64,000 bases of DNA. Origin: Alkalidesulfovibrio alkalitolerans DSM 16529. Lineage in GTDB: Bacteria; Desulfobacterota; Desulfovibrionia; Desulfovibrionales; Desulfovibrionaceae. The stretch lies in contig NZ_ATHI01000026.1 in assembly GCF_000422245.1 (NCBI RefSeq), positions 124,001 through 188,000 on the forward strand, given 5' to 3'. A program made the translations under genes and the position numbers. The notes beneath the pieces are model-generated. The model made no database searches, had not been told where the DNA came from, and saw nothing but the letters and a program-made list of their open reading frames with translations. The stretch's first letter is position 1. Every line of letters starts with the position of its first letter. Shown piece after piece: positions 23,614 through 31,885 of this stretch.

Positions 23614-25838
23614 GAGACGCCTCCCGCCTTCGTTACCGTGACGAAGGTCTCGTGCATGGCCGCGTTGCCGGTCACGGCGTCCACGCGGCTTTCAAGGACC
23701 GCCGCGATGGCCAGGCCGTTGCCGTAGACGTTGGAAAGGCCTTTCGAGATCGAGCCGAAGCCGGTGTCGGTGTAGACCGTGTCCTCGCGGATGGCCTCGG
23801 TCACCTTCAGGGCCAGCGTACCCTCGCCCACGGCGCTTTTAACGCGCACCTCCATGCCGTCCGAAAGTCCCAGGCGCGCGGCCGCGTCCGGGTGCATCCA
23901 CAAGGAGTTGCTGGGCATGAGCTCGTGCAGCAGCGCGTTGTTGGTGGTGCTGCCTTGGGTCACCAGGGCGTTTCTGCCCACGACCATGCGGAAGGTTCCT
24001 TGCGGCGGCGAGGCGGGTGGCGTGTAGACGGGCAGGGGATCGAGCCCGGCCTGCGGATAGCGCTGGTTCATGAGCTCGATCTTGCCCGAACGCGTGCGGT
24101 AGCCGATGTTGTCATAGATGCCGTAGACCTTGGATGGGTTGTAGTAGACCCCGTCGCGCTCAAGGACCTCGGCCGCGCCGGGCAGGTCGGCGAGCTGCTT
24201 GGCGCGGTACTCCTCGATGGTGAAGTCGAAGTACTCGCCCAGGTCCATGCGTCCGGCCAGCTCCTTCATGACCTCGAAGATGGGCCTGGATTCGTACATG
24301 GCGGGCACCACCGGGTCGCGCTGCACCACGCAGGCGCAGGCGCTCGAGCCCTGCAACGCTTGGCAAGGGTCCTTGCGCTCCAGGTAGGAGGGCATGGGCA
24401 GCACCAGGTCGGCCATCCAGGCGGTGTCGCTCATCTGGATGTCGGCCACGGCCATGAACTCCATGGCCTCGATCATCTTCATGGTCCTGGCCCGGTCCGG
24501 AGCGGTTTGCATGGGGTTGGTCTTGAACACGAACCAGCCCTTGACCGGGTAGGGCTCGCCCGCGATGACCGCGTCGCGCGTGTGCACGAAGGAGCCTTCC
24601 TCCTCGAACATCAGGGGCGCCATGTGGGCGTCCACGCGGTCGTCGGGGTTGTCGTCGTACCACGGGGCATGGATGGGCACGCCCTTGAGCCCCACCTGGC
24701 GCGCGGCCAAGAGCCCGCCCGGCCGGTCCCAGTTGGCCAGCAGGGCGTTGACGATGGCCGTGGAGCGGCGGATCTGGGTGGAGTTCTCGTAGTCCGAGGT
24801 GCGCCGCCCGGGGTAGATGAGCGATGCGGGCGCGGCGGCGGCCAACTCGCGCGCGATGCGGGCGATGTCCGGTCCCGGGATGCCGGTCTCGGCGGCGGCC
24901 CACTGGGGCGTGCAGTCGCGCACGTGCTCGCGCAACTCGTCGAGGCCGAAGGTCTTTTCCGCCACCCAGGCGTCGTCGTAGAGGCGTTCGTTGATGATCA
25001 CGTGGCACATCGCCAGCATGAAGGCCATGTCCGTGCCGGGGCGGATGGGCCACCACTCGTGCGCCATGGCCGCGGTCTTGGTGTAGCGCGGGTCCAGCAC
25101 CACGAGCTTGGCGCCCGAGGCCATGGCCTCGACCATGTCCATGGAGTCGGGCGTGACCAGGGCCTCGAAGCGGTTGGCCCCGGCCATGATCACGTAGCGC
25201 GAGTTGAGCACGTCGGCGAAGGGCACCTCGCCGAAGGTGTCCAGATAGGCGCGGTTGAGCGAAATCAGGCACAGCGATTCGTGCGAGGTGATGTTGAAGG
25301 AGCCGTAGGCCTCGGCGAAGCGGTGCACGAACTGCGACTGCATGTCCGCGCCCACGGAGAAGAGCATGCCGCAGCGGGTGTATTTCTCGCCGATCTCGCC
25401 GAGTCGCTCGACCAGGATATCCATGGCTTCGGTCCAGGAGATGCGTTTCCACTTGCCCTCGCCGCGCGCGCCCTGGCGCAGCAGGGGGTGCTTCAGGCGG
25501 TCGGGGTCGTAGAGTTGGGCGATGCCCGCCTGGCCGCGCGCGCAGAGCATGCCGCGCGACTTGGTGAAGTGGGGGTTGGGGTCGAGCTTGACCACCCGGC
25601 CGTTCTTCACGCGGGCAATGAGGCCGCAACGGTTGAAACACATGTCGCAGACGGAATAATGGGACTCAAAGGGCCCGCTGGCCGCGGCGGCGTGGGCATC
25701 GGCAGCCGAAAGGGGGCCTGGAATGCGGCCCGCCGAGACGACGGCCGCGCCCGCGCCCATGGTCAGACCCGCGGCCTTGAGGAAAGCCCGGCGTCCGGGA
25801 TCGAATCCGGCGGAGCGTGGGTTCTTGGTCGTGGTCAT
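23610..25838 (-). CDS. Molybdopterin oxidoreductase, polysulfide/thiosulfate reductase type
   Basis: 742 residues. Tat signal RRAFLKAAGLTMG shows periplasmic location. An N-terminal [4Fe-4S] site is formed by Cys64, 67, 71 and 99, followed by the bis-MGD domains. Cys190 in SHESLC is at the molybdenum-ligand position typical of PsrA/PhsA enzymes, which reduce polysulfide or thiosulfate. GGAGG precedes the ATG at 25838. The flanking FeS, cytochrome b, rhodanese and CstR-like genes point to a sulfur compound as substrate; tetrathionate or another oxyanion cannot be excluded. Confidence 0.88.
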   Translation of the reverse strand: MTTTKNPRSAGFDPGRRAFLKAAGLTMGAGAAVVSAGRIPGPLSAADAHAAAASGPFESHYSVCDMCFNRCGLIARVKNGRVVKLDPNPHFTKSRGMLCARGQAGIAQLYDPDRLKHPLLRQGARGEGKWKRISWTEAMDILVERLGEIGEKYTRCGMLFSVGADMQSQFVHRFAEAYGSFNITSHESLCLISLNRAYLDTFGEVPFADVLNSRYVIMAGANRFEALVTPDSMDMVEAMASGAKLVVLDPRYTKTAAMAHEWWPIRPGTDMAFMLAMCHVIINERLYDDAWVAEKTFGLDELREHVRDCTPQWAAAETGIPGPDIARIARELAAAAPASLIYPGRRTSDYENSTQIRRSTAIVNALLANWDRPGGLLAARQVGLKGVPIHAPWYDDNPDDRVDAHMAPLMFEEEGSFVHTRDAVIAGEPYPVKGWFVFKTNPMQTAPDRARTMKMIEAMEFMAVADIQMSDTAWMADLVLPMPSYLERKDPCQALQGSSACACVVQRDPVVPAMYESRPIFEVMKELAGRMDLGEYFDFTIEEYRAKQLADLPGAAEVLERDGVYYNPSKVYGIYDNIGYRTRSGKIELMNQRYPQAGLDPLPVYTPPASPPQGTFRMVVGRNALVTQGSTTNNALLHELMPSNSLWMHPDAAARLGLSDGMEVRVKSAVGEGTLALKVTEAIREDTVYTDTGFGSISKGLSNVYGNGLAIAAVLESRVDAVTGNAAMHETFVTVTKAGGVS

Positions 25839-25897
25839 GGAGCAACCTCCTCGTGGTCGCGCGCCGCCCGGCGGCCGAGGCCGCCGGGCGCTAGCGT

Positions 25898-26230
25898 CTA
25901 GTTGCACTTCGCCGGGGAGGGCGAGTCCTTGGCGAAGTCGTAGAGGTAGGAGAAGGTGTCCTTGACGTCCGCCTCGGTCATCTCGGCGGGCCATTTGTCG
26001 CGGCAAGGCAGGGCTGCCGCGTTCTCGAAGTGAGCCTTCCACTCGGCCTGCACCAGCGAACTCGGCGAGAGGTCCGAGGCGGTCTGGCCGTGGCAGGTGC
26101 GGCAGTTCTTGGTGTAAAGGTACTTGCCCTTGCGGGCGTTGCCGCCCAGGGTGTCGGCCGCGACGGCCAGTCCGACGGTGGCGGCCAGGACGAGGACGGC
26201 GAAGCCGCCGATGGTCGTGGTGCGCTTCAT
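25898..26230 (-). CDS. Periplasmic monohaem cytochrome c
   Basis: 110 residues. Signal peptide (about 1-25, ending GLAVAAD), one CRTCH haem site (Cys43-His47), and a possible Met ligand in PAEMTE. Class I cytochrome c size. First gene of the sulfur module behind the promoter at 26329-26357; 59 bases before the molybdenum subunit. Likely a periplasmic electron carrier for the complex. Confidence 0.88.
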   Translation of the reverse strand: MKRTTTIGGFAVLVLAATVGLAVAADTLGGNARKGKYLYTKNCRTCHGQTASDLSPSSLVQAEWKAHFENAAALPCRDKWPAEMTEADVKDTFSYLYDFAKDSPSPAKCN

Positions 26231-26328
26231 GGCGATGCTCCTTGGTCGAAGGTTTTCCGTGCGCCCCGCGAGTGCGGCAAGCCCCTTTGACTCGTGCCAC
26301 GGCCGCGAAGCGATCCAGCCTTGATCCC

Positions 26329-26357
26329 TTGATACCCATACTGGGTAATAGTGTCAA
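26329..26357 (-). promoter_or_regulatory. Promoter of the sulfur module with palindromic operator in the spacer
   Basis: On the minus strand TTGACA (26352-26357), 17 bases, TATCAA (26329-26334). The palindrome TACCCA-TAC-TGGGTA (26333-26347) fills most of the spacer. Binding there would block RNA polymerase, and its half-sites match the ATACCC/GGGTAT form of CsoR-family operators. The rest of 26231-26647 shows no gene. Confidence 0.7.
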
Positions 26358-26647
26358 CTGGGGGGGCGGGATTTTATTGCGTGGATATTTCGGATCGATG
26401 TCATTTGAATTTGCAATAAAACAGGAGAATCAGGCGGTTTGGTGACATTTTGGTTCGCCATGGAATCGTGGCCCGGAATTGCGCAATACGAATACCGGGT
26501 ATTTTCGAGGTGGGCTGACGGACTTGCACGCATCTCTTCCCGCCCCGAGAAGACGCGGGCGCGGCGTGGCGCAGAAGGCTTTTGGATCGTTCGCCCAGCA
26601 GGCGGGAAAGACTTGCCCGCGACGGTTGATTCGGGCTACCGTGCGTC

Positions 26648-27631
26648 ATGGACATCCTCGAAGCAAACCTCCTCGACGGCCTGGCGCGCGACGCCACCCT
26701 ATGGATCGATCTCGCGGGCAAGTGGGCCATCGGCAACGGCCTACGCATCCTGCTCGTGCTCTGCCTCATCGTCCTCGCCGTGAAAGTCGGCGCGCGGCTC
26801 ATGGGGCTGCTTTTCGCCCGCATCTCCCGCGGTCGCGACGTGGAGTACTGCAAGCGCATCGACACCCTGCATTCCATCGTGGCTTTCACGCTCAAGGCGG
26901 GCCTGACCACGATCGGCGTGTTCGTGGTGCTGGGGCAACTCGGCATCGACATAGCCCCGATCCTGGCCGCGGCCGGTATCCTCGGCTTGGCCGTGGGCTT
27001 CGGTGCGCAAACGCTCGTGCAGGACGTGATTTCGGGCTTCTTTTTGCTCGTGGAAGACCAGGTGCGCGTGGGCGACGTGGTCCAGATCGGTGACAAGGGC
27101 GGGCTGGTCGAGAAGATCACCCTGCGCCTCATCGTGCTGCGCGACATGGCGGGCAACGTCCACTACATCCGCAACGGCACCGTGGGCGTGGTCACCAACA
27201 TGACCAAGGACTACTCGCGCTACGTCTTCGACATCGGCGTGGCCTACAAGGAGGACGTGGATCGCGTCATCGAGGTCGTGAAGAAAGTGGACGAGGACAT
27301 GCGCGCCGATCCAGAATTCGGCCGCGACATCCTCGACCCCATTGAGATACTCGGCGTGGACCGCTTCGAGGATTCGGCCGTGGTCATCCGCGCCCGCACC
27401 AAGACCGTGCCCATCCGGCAGTGGGCCGTGGGCCGCGAGTTCAACAAGCGGCTGAAGAAGCGCTTTGACACCGAAGGCATCGAGATTCCCTTCCCCCACC
27501 GCACCATCTACTGGGGCGAAGGCCACTCCCCGCGCGAGCAGCGCGACCCTGCGACGCCCAGGCCAAAACCGGCCGAAGCCTCGCCCGCTCAGAGTTCGGC
27601 GGCGCCTACGGCCGATTCCGAGGGCGGTTAG
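26648..27631 (+). CDS. Small-conductance mechanosensitive channel, MscS family
   Basis: 327 residues. Three membrane segments (about 28-50, 75-98, 103-125), with the pore-lining helix and the MscS core ILGLAVGFGAQTLVQDVISG. The cytoplasmic beta and alpha/beta domains follow (GDVVQIGDKGGLVEKITLRLIVLRD and VKKVDEDMRADPEF), with a Pro/Ala-rich tail. Releases solutes on osmotic downshock. ATG at 26648; the next gene begins 12 bases after the stop. Confidence 0.92.
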   Translation: MDILEANLLDGLARDATLWIDLAGKWAIGNGLRILLVLCLIVLAVKVGARLMGLLFARISRGRDVEYCKRIDTLHSIVAFTLKAGLTTIGVFVVLGQLGIDIAPILAAAGILGLAVGFGAQTLVQDVISGFFLLVEDQVRVGDVVQIGDKGGLVEKITLRLIVLRDMAGNVHYIRNGTVGVVTNMTKDYSRYVFDIGVAYKEDVDRVIEVVKKVDEDMRADPEFGRDILDPIEILGVDRFEDSAVVIRARTKTVPIRQWAVGREFNKRLKKRFDTEGIEIPFPHRTIYWGEGHSPREQRDPATPRPKPAEASPAQSSAAPTADSEGG

Positions 27632-27643
27632 CCGGAGGCGAGC

Positions 27644-28432
27644 ATGGCCGCACCGCGTTTGCGCCGAGCCAGGGAACGCCTGCGCGAGATTCTCGTGAAC
27701 GACGGCTGGCGGAGGAATCTGGACGAGGTTTTCGCCTGGCCCGCCAAGACCGCCACGGGCGCGCTCCATTCGTTTCTTGTCGGCGGCGACGCGCTGCTCC
27801 GCTTCCGGGCCGCCGAAACCTTCGGGCTGGTCACGGCGGCGCTCGCCCAGGAGAAGATGGAAGCCGCCCGCGTGGTCATGCGCGGCCTCTTGTGGCGCAT
27901 GAACGAGGAGTCGGGCGGCATCGGCTGGGGCGCGCCCGAGGCCATGGCCTGCTGCATGGCCGCGCATGAGGGGCTGGCGCGCGAGTACCACGCCATTCTT
28001 TTGTCCTACATTCATGAGCATGAGGGCATTTGCCACGGCATTTTCGTGGACAATCCGCTGTTGCGCCACGGCGTCCTCTGGGGCATCGCCCGGCTGGCCG
28101 AGACCAGGCCGGATTTGGTCGCGAAGGCTGTGCCTGACCTCTTGACCGTGCTCGACCCCGCGCGCGCCCTGGAGGGCCGGGAGGGGACGCCCGAAGCCCC
28201 TGTCTGTCACGACGCCGCCGCACGCGGGCTTGTCTGCCTGGCGCTCTCTCGCCTCGGGGTTGCCGGGGTGCGGCTGCCAAAGAGGGCGGTGGACGCGGTG
28301 GCGGGGATTGGGAACGAATCGGGCCAGGTGCTCGTCTACAGGGACGACTGCCTGGAGCAGGCCACGGTCGCTGCGCTGGCCAGGGAGGCGCTGAACGCCT
28401 TGGAGCGTGCGCCCCGAACGGACGAGGCATGA
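27644..28432 (+). CDS. Conserved helical protein, HEAT-like, unknown function
   Basis: 262 residues, alpha-helical, with repeated ~35-residue helix pairs that look like HEAT/armadillo units (for example LLRFRAAETFGLVTAALAQE and LLRHGVLWGIARLAE). Similar proteins occur in Desulfovibrio (I recall the DVU0298 family, not verified). It has several Cys and His (CCMAAHEG, CHDAAARGLVC) but no clear metal motif. GGAGG precedes ATG 27644. It lies between the MscS gene and the dsrAB leader; no function is assigned. Confidence 0.7.
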   Translation: MAAPRLRRARERLREILVNDGWRRNLDEVFAWPAKTATGALHSFLVGGDALLRFRAAETFGLVTAALAQEKMEAARVVMRGLLWRMNEESGGIGWGAPEAMACCMAAHEGLAREYHAILLSYIHEHEGICHGIFVDNPLLRHGVLWGIARLAETRPDLVAKAVPDLLTVLDPARALEGREGTPEAPVCHDAAARGLVCLALSRLGVAGVRLPKRAVDAVAGIGNESGQVLVYRDDCLEQATVAALAREALNALERAPRTDEA

Positions 28433-28930
28433 CGCGAAGACGGCCTGTATACGGCATTCCGGGAAAAGAGTGAGGCGGGTTGGCGGGCGGGCGCGTTGGC
28501 CTATGAGATTTTGATTGAATTTCGGGCTGCTTTTGGGATAAAGGGAACGAGCGGCTGCCGAACCGGATGACGGCGTTGGTTCAGGTTGCCGGGGCGCAGA
28601 GCAAGGCCCCGGGCGCGAACGGGCTGCAGGCCCGTCCCGCGAAAGCCGCCCAGCGGCGCCAAATGGCGCTGCGCAACCCTTGCCAGGCGTGCTTCGGTTG
28701 ACAAAACGGTTTTTTGTCATCTAGCTAACCACCAAGGGACCGACCCGGGACTTCCCCGGGCCGGGATGCCGGACGAGCTTGGGGGATTTCTCCCATGGAT
28801 GTTTCGCTACGTGTGCGCGGACTAGTCGGCGCGGGGGCGTTCGCCCGCGTGCCGGTTTTCTACATACGGCGAGAGTGGCTTACGTCAGGGGCTAACGCCC
28901 TTAACTCTTGAACGACGGAGGTATAGGACA
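28433..28930 (+). promoter_or_regulatory. dsrAB promoter and structured leader
   Basis: No gene is seen in 498 bases. TTGACA (28698-28703) with TAGCTA 18 bases later (28722-28727) is a candidate promoter. The perfect inverted repeat TGACAAAA/TTTTGTCA (28699-28719) overlaps the -35, a possible operator. Downstream, the leader has CCCGGG/CCCGGG, GCGGG/CCCGC and AGGGGC/GCCCTT hairpins. GGAGG at 28917-28921 serves dsrA. The 28553-28690 part is also highly foldable but fits no riboswitch I recognise. Confidence 0.5.
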
Positions 28931-30241
28931 ATGGCGAAACATCAGACCCCACTGCTCGACGAGCTGACCAAGGGGCCCTGGCCGAGCTTTGTTGACGACG
29001 TCAAGGCCGAAGCGGCCCGGCGCGCCGCCAACAAGGACGGCGTCGAGTACCAGATCCCGGTGGACGTCTGCGAAGACCTGCTGGGCATCCTGGAGCTGTG
29101 CTACAAGGACAAGGAGACCCACTGGAAGCACGGCGGCATCGTGGGCGTCTTCGGGTACGGCGGCGGCGTCATCGGCCGTTACTGTGACGTTCCCAAGCAG
29201 TTCCCGGGCGTGGCCCACTTCCACACCGTCCGCGTCAACCAGCCCGGCGGCAAGTACTACACCACCGAGTACCTGCGCGGCCTGATCGACATCTGGGACA
29301 TGCGCGGCTCCGGCCTGACCAACATGCACGGTTCCACCGGCGACATGGTGTGGCTGGGCACCTTCACCGAGCAGCTCGAAGAGATATTCTACGAGCTCAC
29401 CCACAAGATGAACACCGACCTTGGCGGCTCGGGCTCCAACCTGCGCACGCCCGCCGAATGTCTGGGCATGTCCCGTTGCGAGTACGCCTGCTACGACACG
29501 ATGGCCCTGTGCTACGCCATGACCCAGGAATACCAGGACGAACTGCACCGTCCCGCCTTCCCTTACAAGTTCAAGTTCAAGTTCGACGGCTGCCCCAACG
29601 GCTGCGTGGCCGCCCTGGCCCGCTCCGACCTGTCCTTCGTGGGCACCTGGAAGGGCGCCATCAAGATCGACCAGAAGGCCGTCGCCGCGTATGTCGGCGG
29701 TGAGCTGAAGCCCAACGCCGGCGCCCACGCCAGCCGCGACTGGGGCAAGTTCGACATCATGAAGGAAGTCGTGGACCTGTGTCCCACGAAGTGCATGAGC
29801 TACGATGGCAAGACCCTGAAGATCGACGACAAGGAATGCTACCGCTGCATGCACTGCATCAACACCATGCCCGCCGCCCTGCGCGTGGGCGACGAGAAGG
29901 GCCTGTGCATCCTGGCCGGCGCCAAGGCTCCCATCCTTGACGGCGCCCAGATGTCCTCCTTGCTCGCTCCGTTCGTGCCCGTCGAGGAGCCGTTCGACGA
30001 GGTCAAGGAAGTGGTCGAGAACGTTTGGGAATGGTGGATGGAAGAGGGCAAGAACCGCGAGCGTCTGGGCGAGACCCTGAAGCGCCTGGGCTTCGGCAAG
30101 ATCCTCGAAGTCACCAACATCACCCCGGACGCCCGCCACGTGCAGCATCCGCGCGAGAACCCCTACATCTTCTGGACCGCCGATGAAGTTGGCGGCTGGG
30201 ATCGCGACATCAAGGAATACCGCAAGCGTCACGCCCGCTAG
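28931..30241 (+). CDS. dsrA: Dissimilatory sulfite reductase alpha subunit
   Basis: 436 residues. The [4Fe-4S]-sirohaem ligands Cys177, Cys183 (AECLGMSRCEYAC), Cys221 and Cys225 (GCPNGC) are all present. An inserted ferredoxin domain (LCPTKCMSYDG and CYRCMHCINTMP) follows. With DsrB it forms the alpha2beta2 enzyme that reduces sulfite with DsrC. It is cytoplasmic. An intact full-length copy, next to dsrB 60 bases downstream. Confidence 0.98.
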   Translation: MAKHQTPLLDELTKGPWPSFVDDVKAEAARRAANKDGVEYQIPVDVCEDLLGILELCYKDKETHWKHGGIVGVFGYGGGVIGRYCDVPKQFPGVAHFHTVRVNQPGGKYYTTEYLRGLIDIWDMRGSGLTNMHGSTGDMVWLGTFTEQLEEIFYELTHKMNTDLGGSGSNLRTPAECLGMSRCEYACYDTMALCYAMTQEYQDELHRPAFPYKFKFKFDGCPNGCVAALARSDLSFVGTWKGAIKIDQKAVAAYVGGELKPNAGAHASRDWGKFDIMKEVVDLCPTKCMSYDGKTLKIDDKECYRCMHCINTMPAALRVGDEKGLCILAGAKAPILDGAQMSSLLAPFVPVEEPFDEVKEVVENVWEWWMEEGKNRERLGETLKRLGFGKILEVTNITPDARHVQHPRENPYIFWTADEVGGWDRDIKEYRKRHAR

Positions 30242-30301
30242 GCGGTATCGCGAAACGGCTGAAACTGATCGACAACGACAGAAATCAAGGGAGGACACCC
30301 C

Positions 30302-31447
30302 ATGGCTTTCGTTTCCTCGGGTTACAATCCGGACAAACCGATGGAAGGCCGCATTTCCGACATCGGACCCCGCCACTACACCGACTTCCTGCCGCCGGTC
30401 ATCCAAAAGAACTACGGCAAGTGGCTGTACCATGAGATCATCGAGCCCGGCGTGCTGATGCACAAGGCCGAGTCCGGCGACGAGGTGTACACCGTTCGCG
30501 TCGGTTCCGCCCGCTTGGTCTCCGTGGGTCTGATCCGCGAGATCTGCGACATCGCCGACAAGCACTGCGGCGGGCACGTCCGCTGGACGACCCGCAACAA
30601 CGTCGAGTTCATGGTGGACAGCAAGGACAAGGTCGGCCCCCTGAAGGACGACCTGATGTCCCGCAAGTTCGCTGGCGGCTCCTACAAGTTCCCCATCGGC
30701 GGAACCGGCGCCTCCGTGCCCAACATCGTCCACACCCAGGGCTGGGTGCACTGCCACACGCCCGCCACCGACGCTTCCGGCCCGGTGAAGGTCATCATGG
30801 ACGAGCTGTTCAAGGAGTTCCAGTCCATGGAACTGCCCGCTCCCATGCGTCTGGCCGTGGCCTGCTGCCTGAACATGTGCGGCGCCTGCCACTGCTCCGA
30901 CATCGCGGTCGTCGGCATCCACCGCAAGCCGCCCCTCATCGACCACGAGGTTCTCGAGAACATCTGTGAGATCCCGCTGGCCGTCGCTGCCTGCCCCACG
31001 GCCGCCATCCGTCCCTCCAAGACCGAGTTCGAGGGCAAGGAAGTCAAGACCGTGGCCATCAAGGAAGAGCGTTGCATGTTCTGCGGCAACTGCTACACCA
31101 TGTGCGCCGCTCTGCCCCTGGCCGACGCCGAGGGCGACGGCTGCGCCATCATGGTCGGCGGCAAGGTCTCCAACCGCATCAGCAATCCCAAGTTCTCCAA
31201 GGTCGTCGTGGCCTACGTGCCCAACGAGCCCCCGCGCTGGCCGAGCCTGGTGAAGACCATCCGCCAGATCGTGGACGCCTACAAGAAGGGCGCGAACAAG
31301 TACGAGCGCGTCGGCGACTGGGCCGAGCGTATTGGTTGGGAGCGTTTCTTCGATGTCACCGGCCTGGAGTTCTCCAAGCACCTGATCGACGACTTCCGCG
31401 ATCCGGCCTACTACACCTGGCGTCAGACCACCAACTTCAAGTGGTAA
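30302..31447 (+). CDS. dsrB: Dissimilatory sulfite reductase beta subunit
   Basis: 381 residues. The catalytic sirohaem-coupled cluster region has [12 protein letters not shown] (Cys188, 189, 193 and following), and the ferredoxin domain has [11 protein letters not shown]. DsrB carries the active sirohaem of the pair. AAGGGAGG lies seven bases before ATG 30302. A strong hairpin separates it from dsrD. Confidence 0.98.
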   Translation: MAFVSSGYNPDKPMEGRISDIGPRHYTDFLPPVIQKNYGKWLYHEIIEPGVLMHKAESGDEVYTVRVGSARLVSVGLIREICDIADKHCGGHVRWTTRNNVEFMVDSKDKVGPLKDDLMSRKFAGGSYKFPIGGTGASVPNIVHTQGWVHCHTPATDASGPVKVIMDELFKEFQSMELPAPMRLAVACCLNMCGACHCSDIAVVGIHRKPPLIDHEVLENICEIPLAVAACPTAAIRPSKTEFEGKEVKTVAIKEERCMFCGNCYTMCAALPLADAEGDGCAIMVGGKVSNRISNPKFSKVVVAYVPNEPPRWPSLVKTIRQIVDAYKKGANKYERVGDWAERIGWERFFDVTGLEFSKHLIDDFRDPAYYTWRQTTNFKW

Positions 31448-31466
31448 ACGCCTGACGAGCACTCAT

Positions 31467-31491
31467 GGGGCGCGGCGTCATGCCGCGCCCC
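31467..31491 (+). other. Intercistronic hairpin between dsrB and dsrD
   Basis: GGGGCGCGGC (31467-31476) and GCCGCGCCCC (31482-31491) form a perfect 10 bp GC stem with loop GTCAT. No T run follows, so RNA processing, 3'-end protection or partial attenuation is more likely than full termination. Confidence 0.75.
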
Positions 31492-31515
31492 TTCAAACCT
31501 AAAAGGGGTTGCGCA

Positions 31516-31758
31516 ATGGCCATCGAGATGGAATCCGCGAAAAAGACGATCCTCGATTTCCTTGAGAGCAAGTCGAAGAGCAAGACCAAGTTCTACTTCA
31601 ACGATTTTTGCGACCTCTTCCCCGGCGAGAAGTCGCGCGACGTGAAAAAGGTGCTGACCGAGCTGGTCAAGGGCGAGAAGGTCGTCTACTGGTCCAGCGG
31701 CTCCACCACGATGTACGGCCTTGCGGGCCTGGGCAAGCACGCCGAAGGCGAGGAATAG
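31516..31758 (+). CDS. dsrD: DsrD, winged-helix partner of sulfite reductase
   Basis: 80 residues, the normal DsrD size, winged-helix fold, with the conserved KSKTKFYFNDFCDLFP and VKKVLTELVKGEKVVYWSSGST. DsrD has been reported to bind and activate DsrAB. The ATG at 31516 with AAGGGG upstream gives the family N-terminus MAIEMESAKK; an upstream reading starts inside the hairpin. Immediately follows dsrAB as in other Desulfovibrio. Confidence 0.95.
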   Translation: MAIEMESAKKTILDFLESKSKSKTKFYFNDFCDLFPGEKSRDVKKVLTELVKGEKVVYWSSGSTTMYGLAGLGKHAEGEE

Positions 31759-31828
31759 CCCCACGTTCGCATCGCTCCGCCTCCGGCCCGGCCAGGATGC
31801 ACCGGACCGCCGGCGGCACGGTATCTGA

Positions 31829-31872
31829 CGCCGGGCCGGGCCGTCCGCAGGCCCCTGGCCCGGCGCTTTTTT
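31829..31872 (+). terminator. Terminator of dsrABD
   Basis: CGCCGGGCC (31829-31837) pairs with GGCCCGGCG (31857-31865), with an inner GGGCC/GGCCC-type pairing, and is followed by six T (31867-31872). The cbiA start is only 14 bases further, so cbiA may depend on readthrough. Confidence 0.8.
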
Positions 31873-31885
31873 CGGACACATCTTC

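Noticed and set aside
22858-25838. Formate dehydrogenase for the Mo enzyme
   Set aside because: The metal-ligand position is in SHESLC with a Cys codon and Psr/Phs-like surroundings, there is no Sec codon there, and the neighbours are sulfur-transfer genes.
23652-25901. 749-codon frame opposite the molybdenum enzyme
   Set aside because: Antisense shadow; the real gene has Tat signal, Fe-S and Mo-ligand motifs.
28553-28690. Riboswitch (cobalamin or Moco type) in the dsrAB leader
   Set aside because: Foldable, but I could not find the conserved boxes of those classes.
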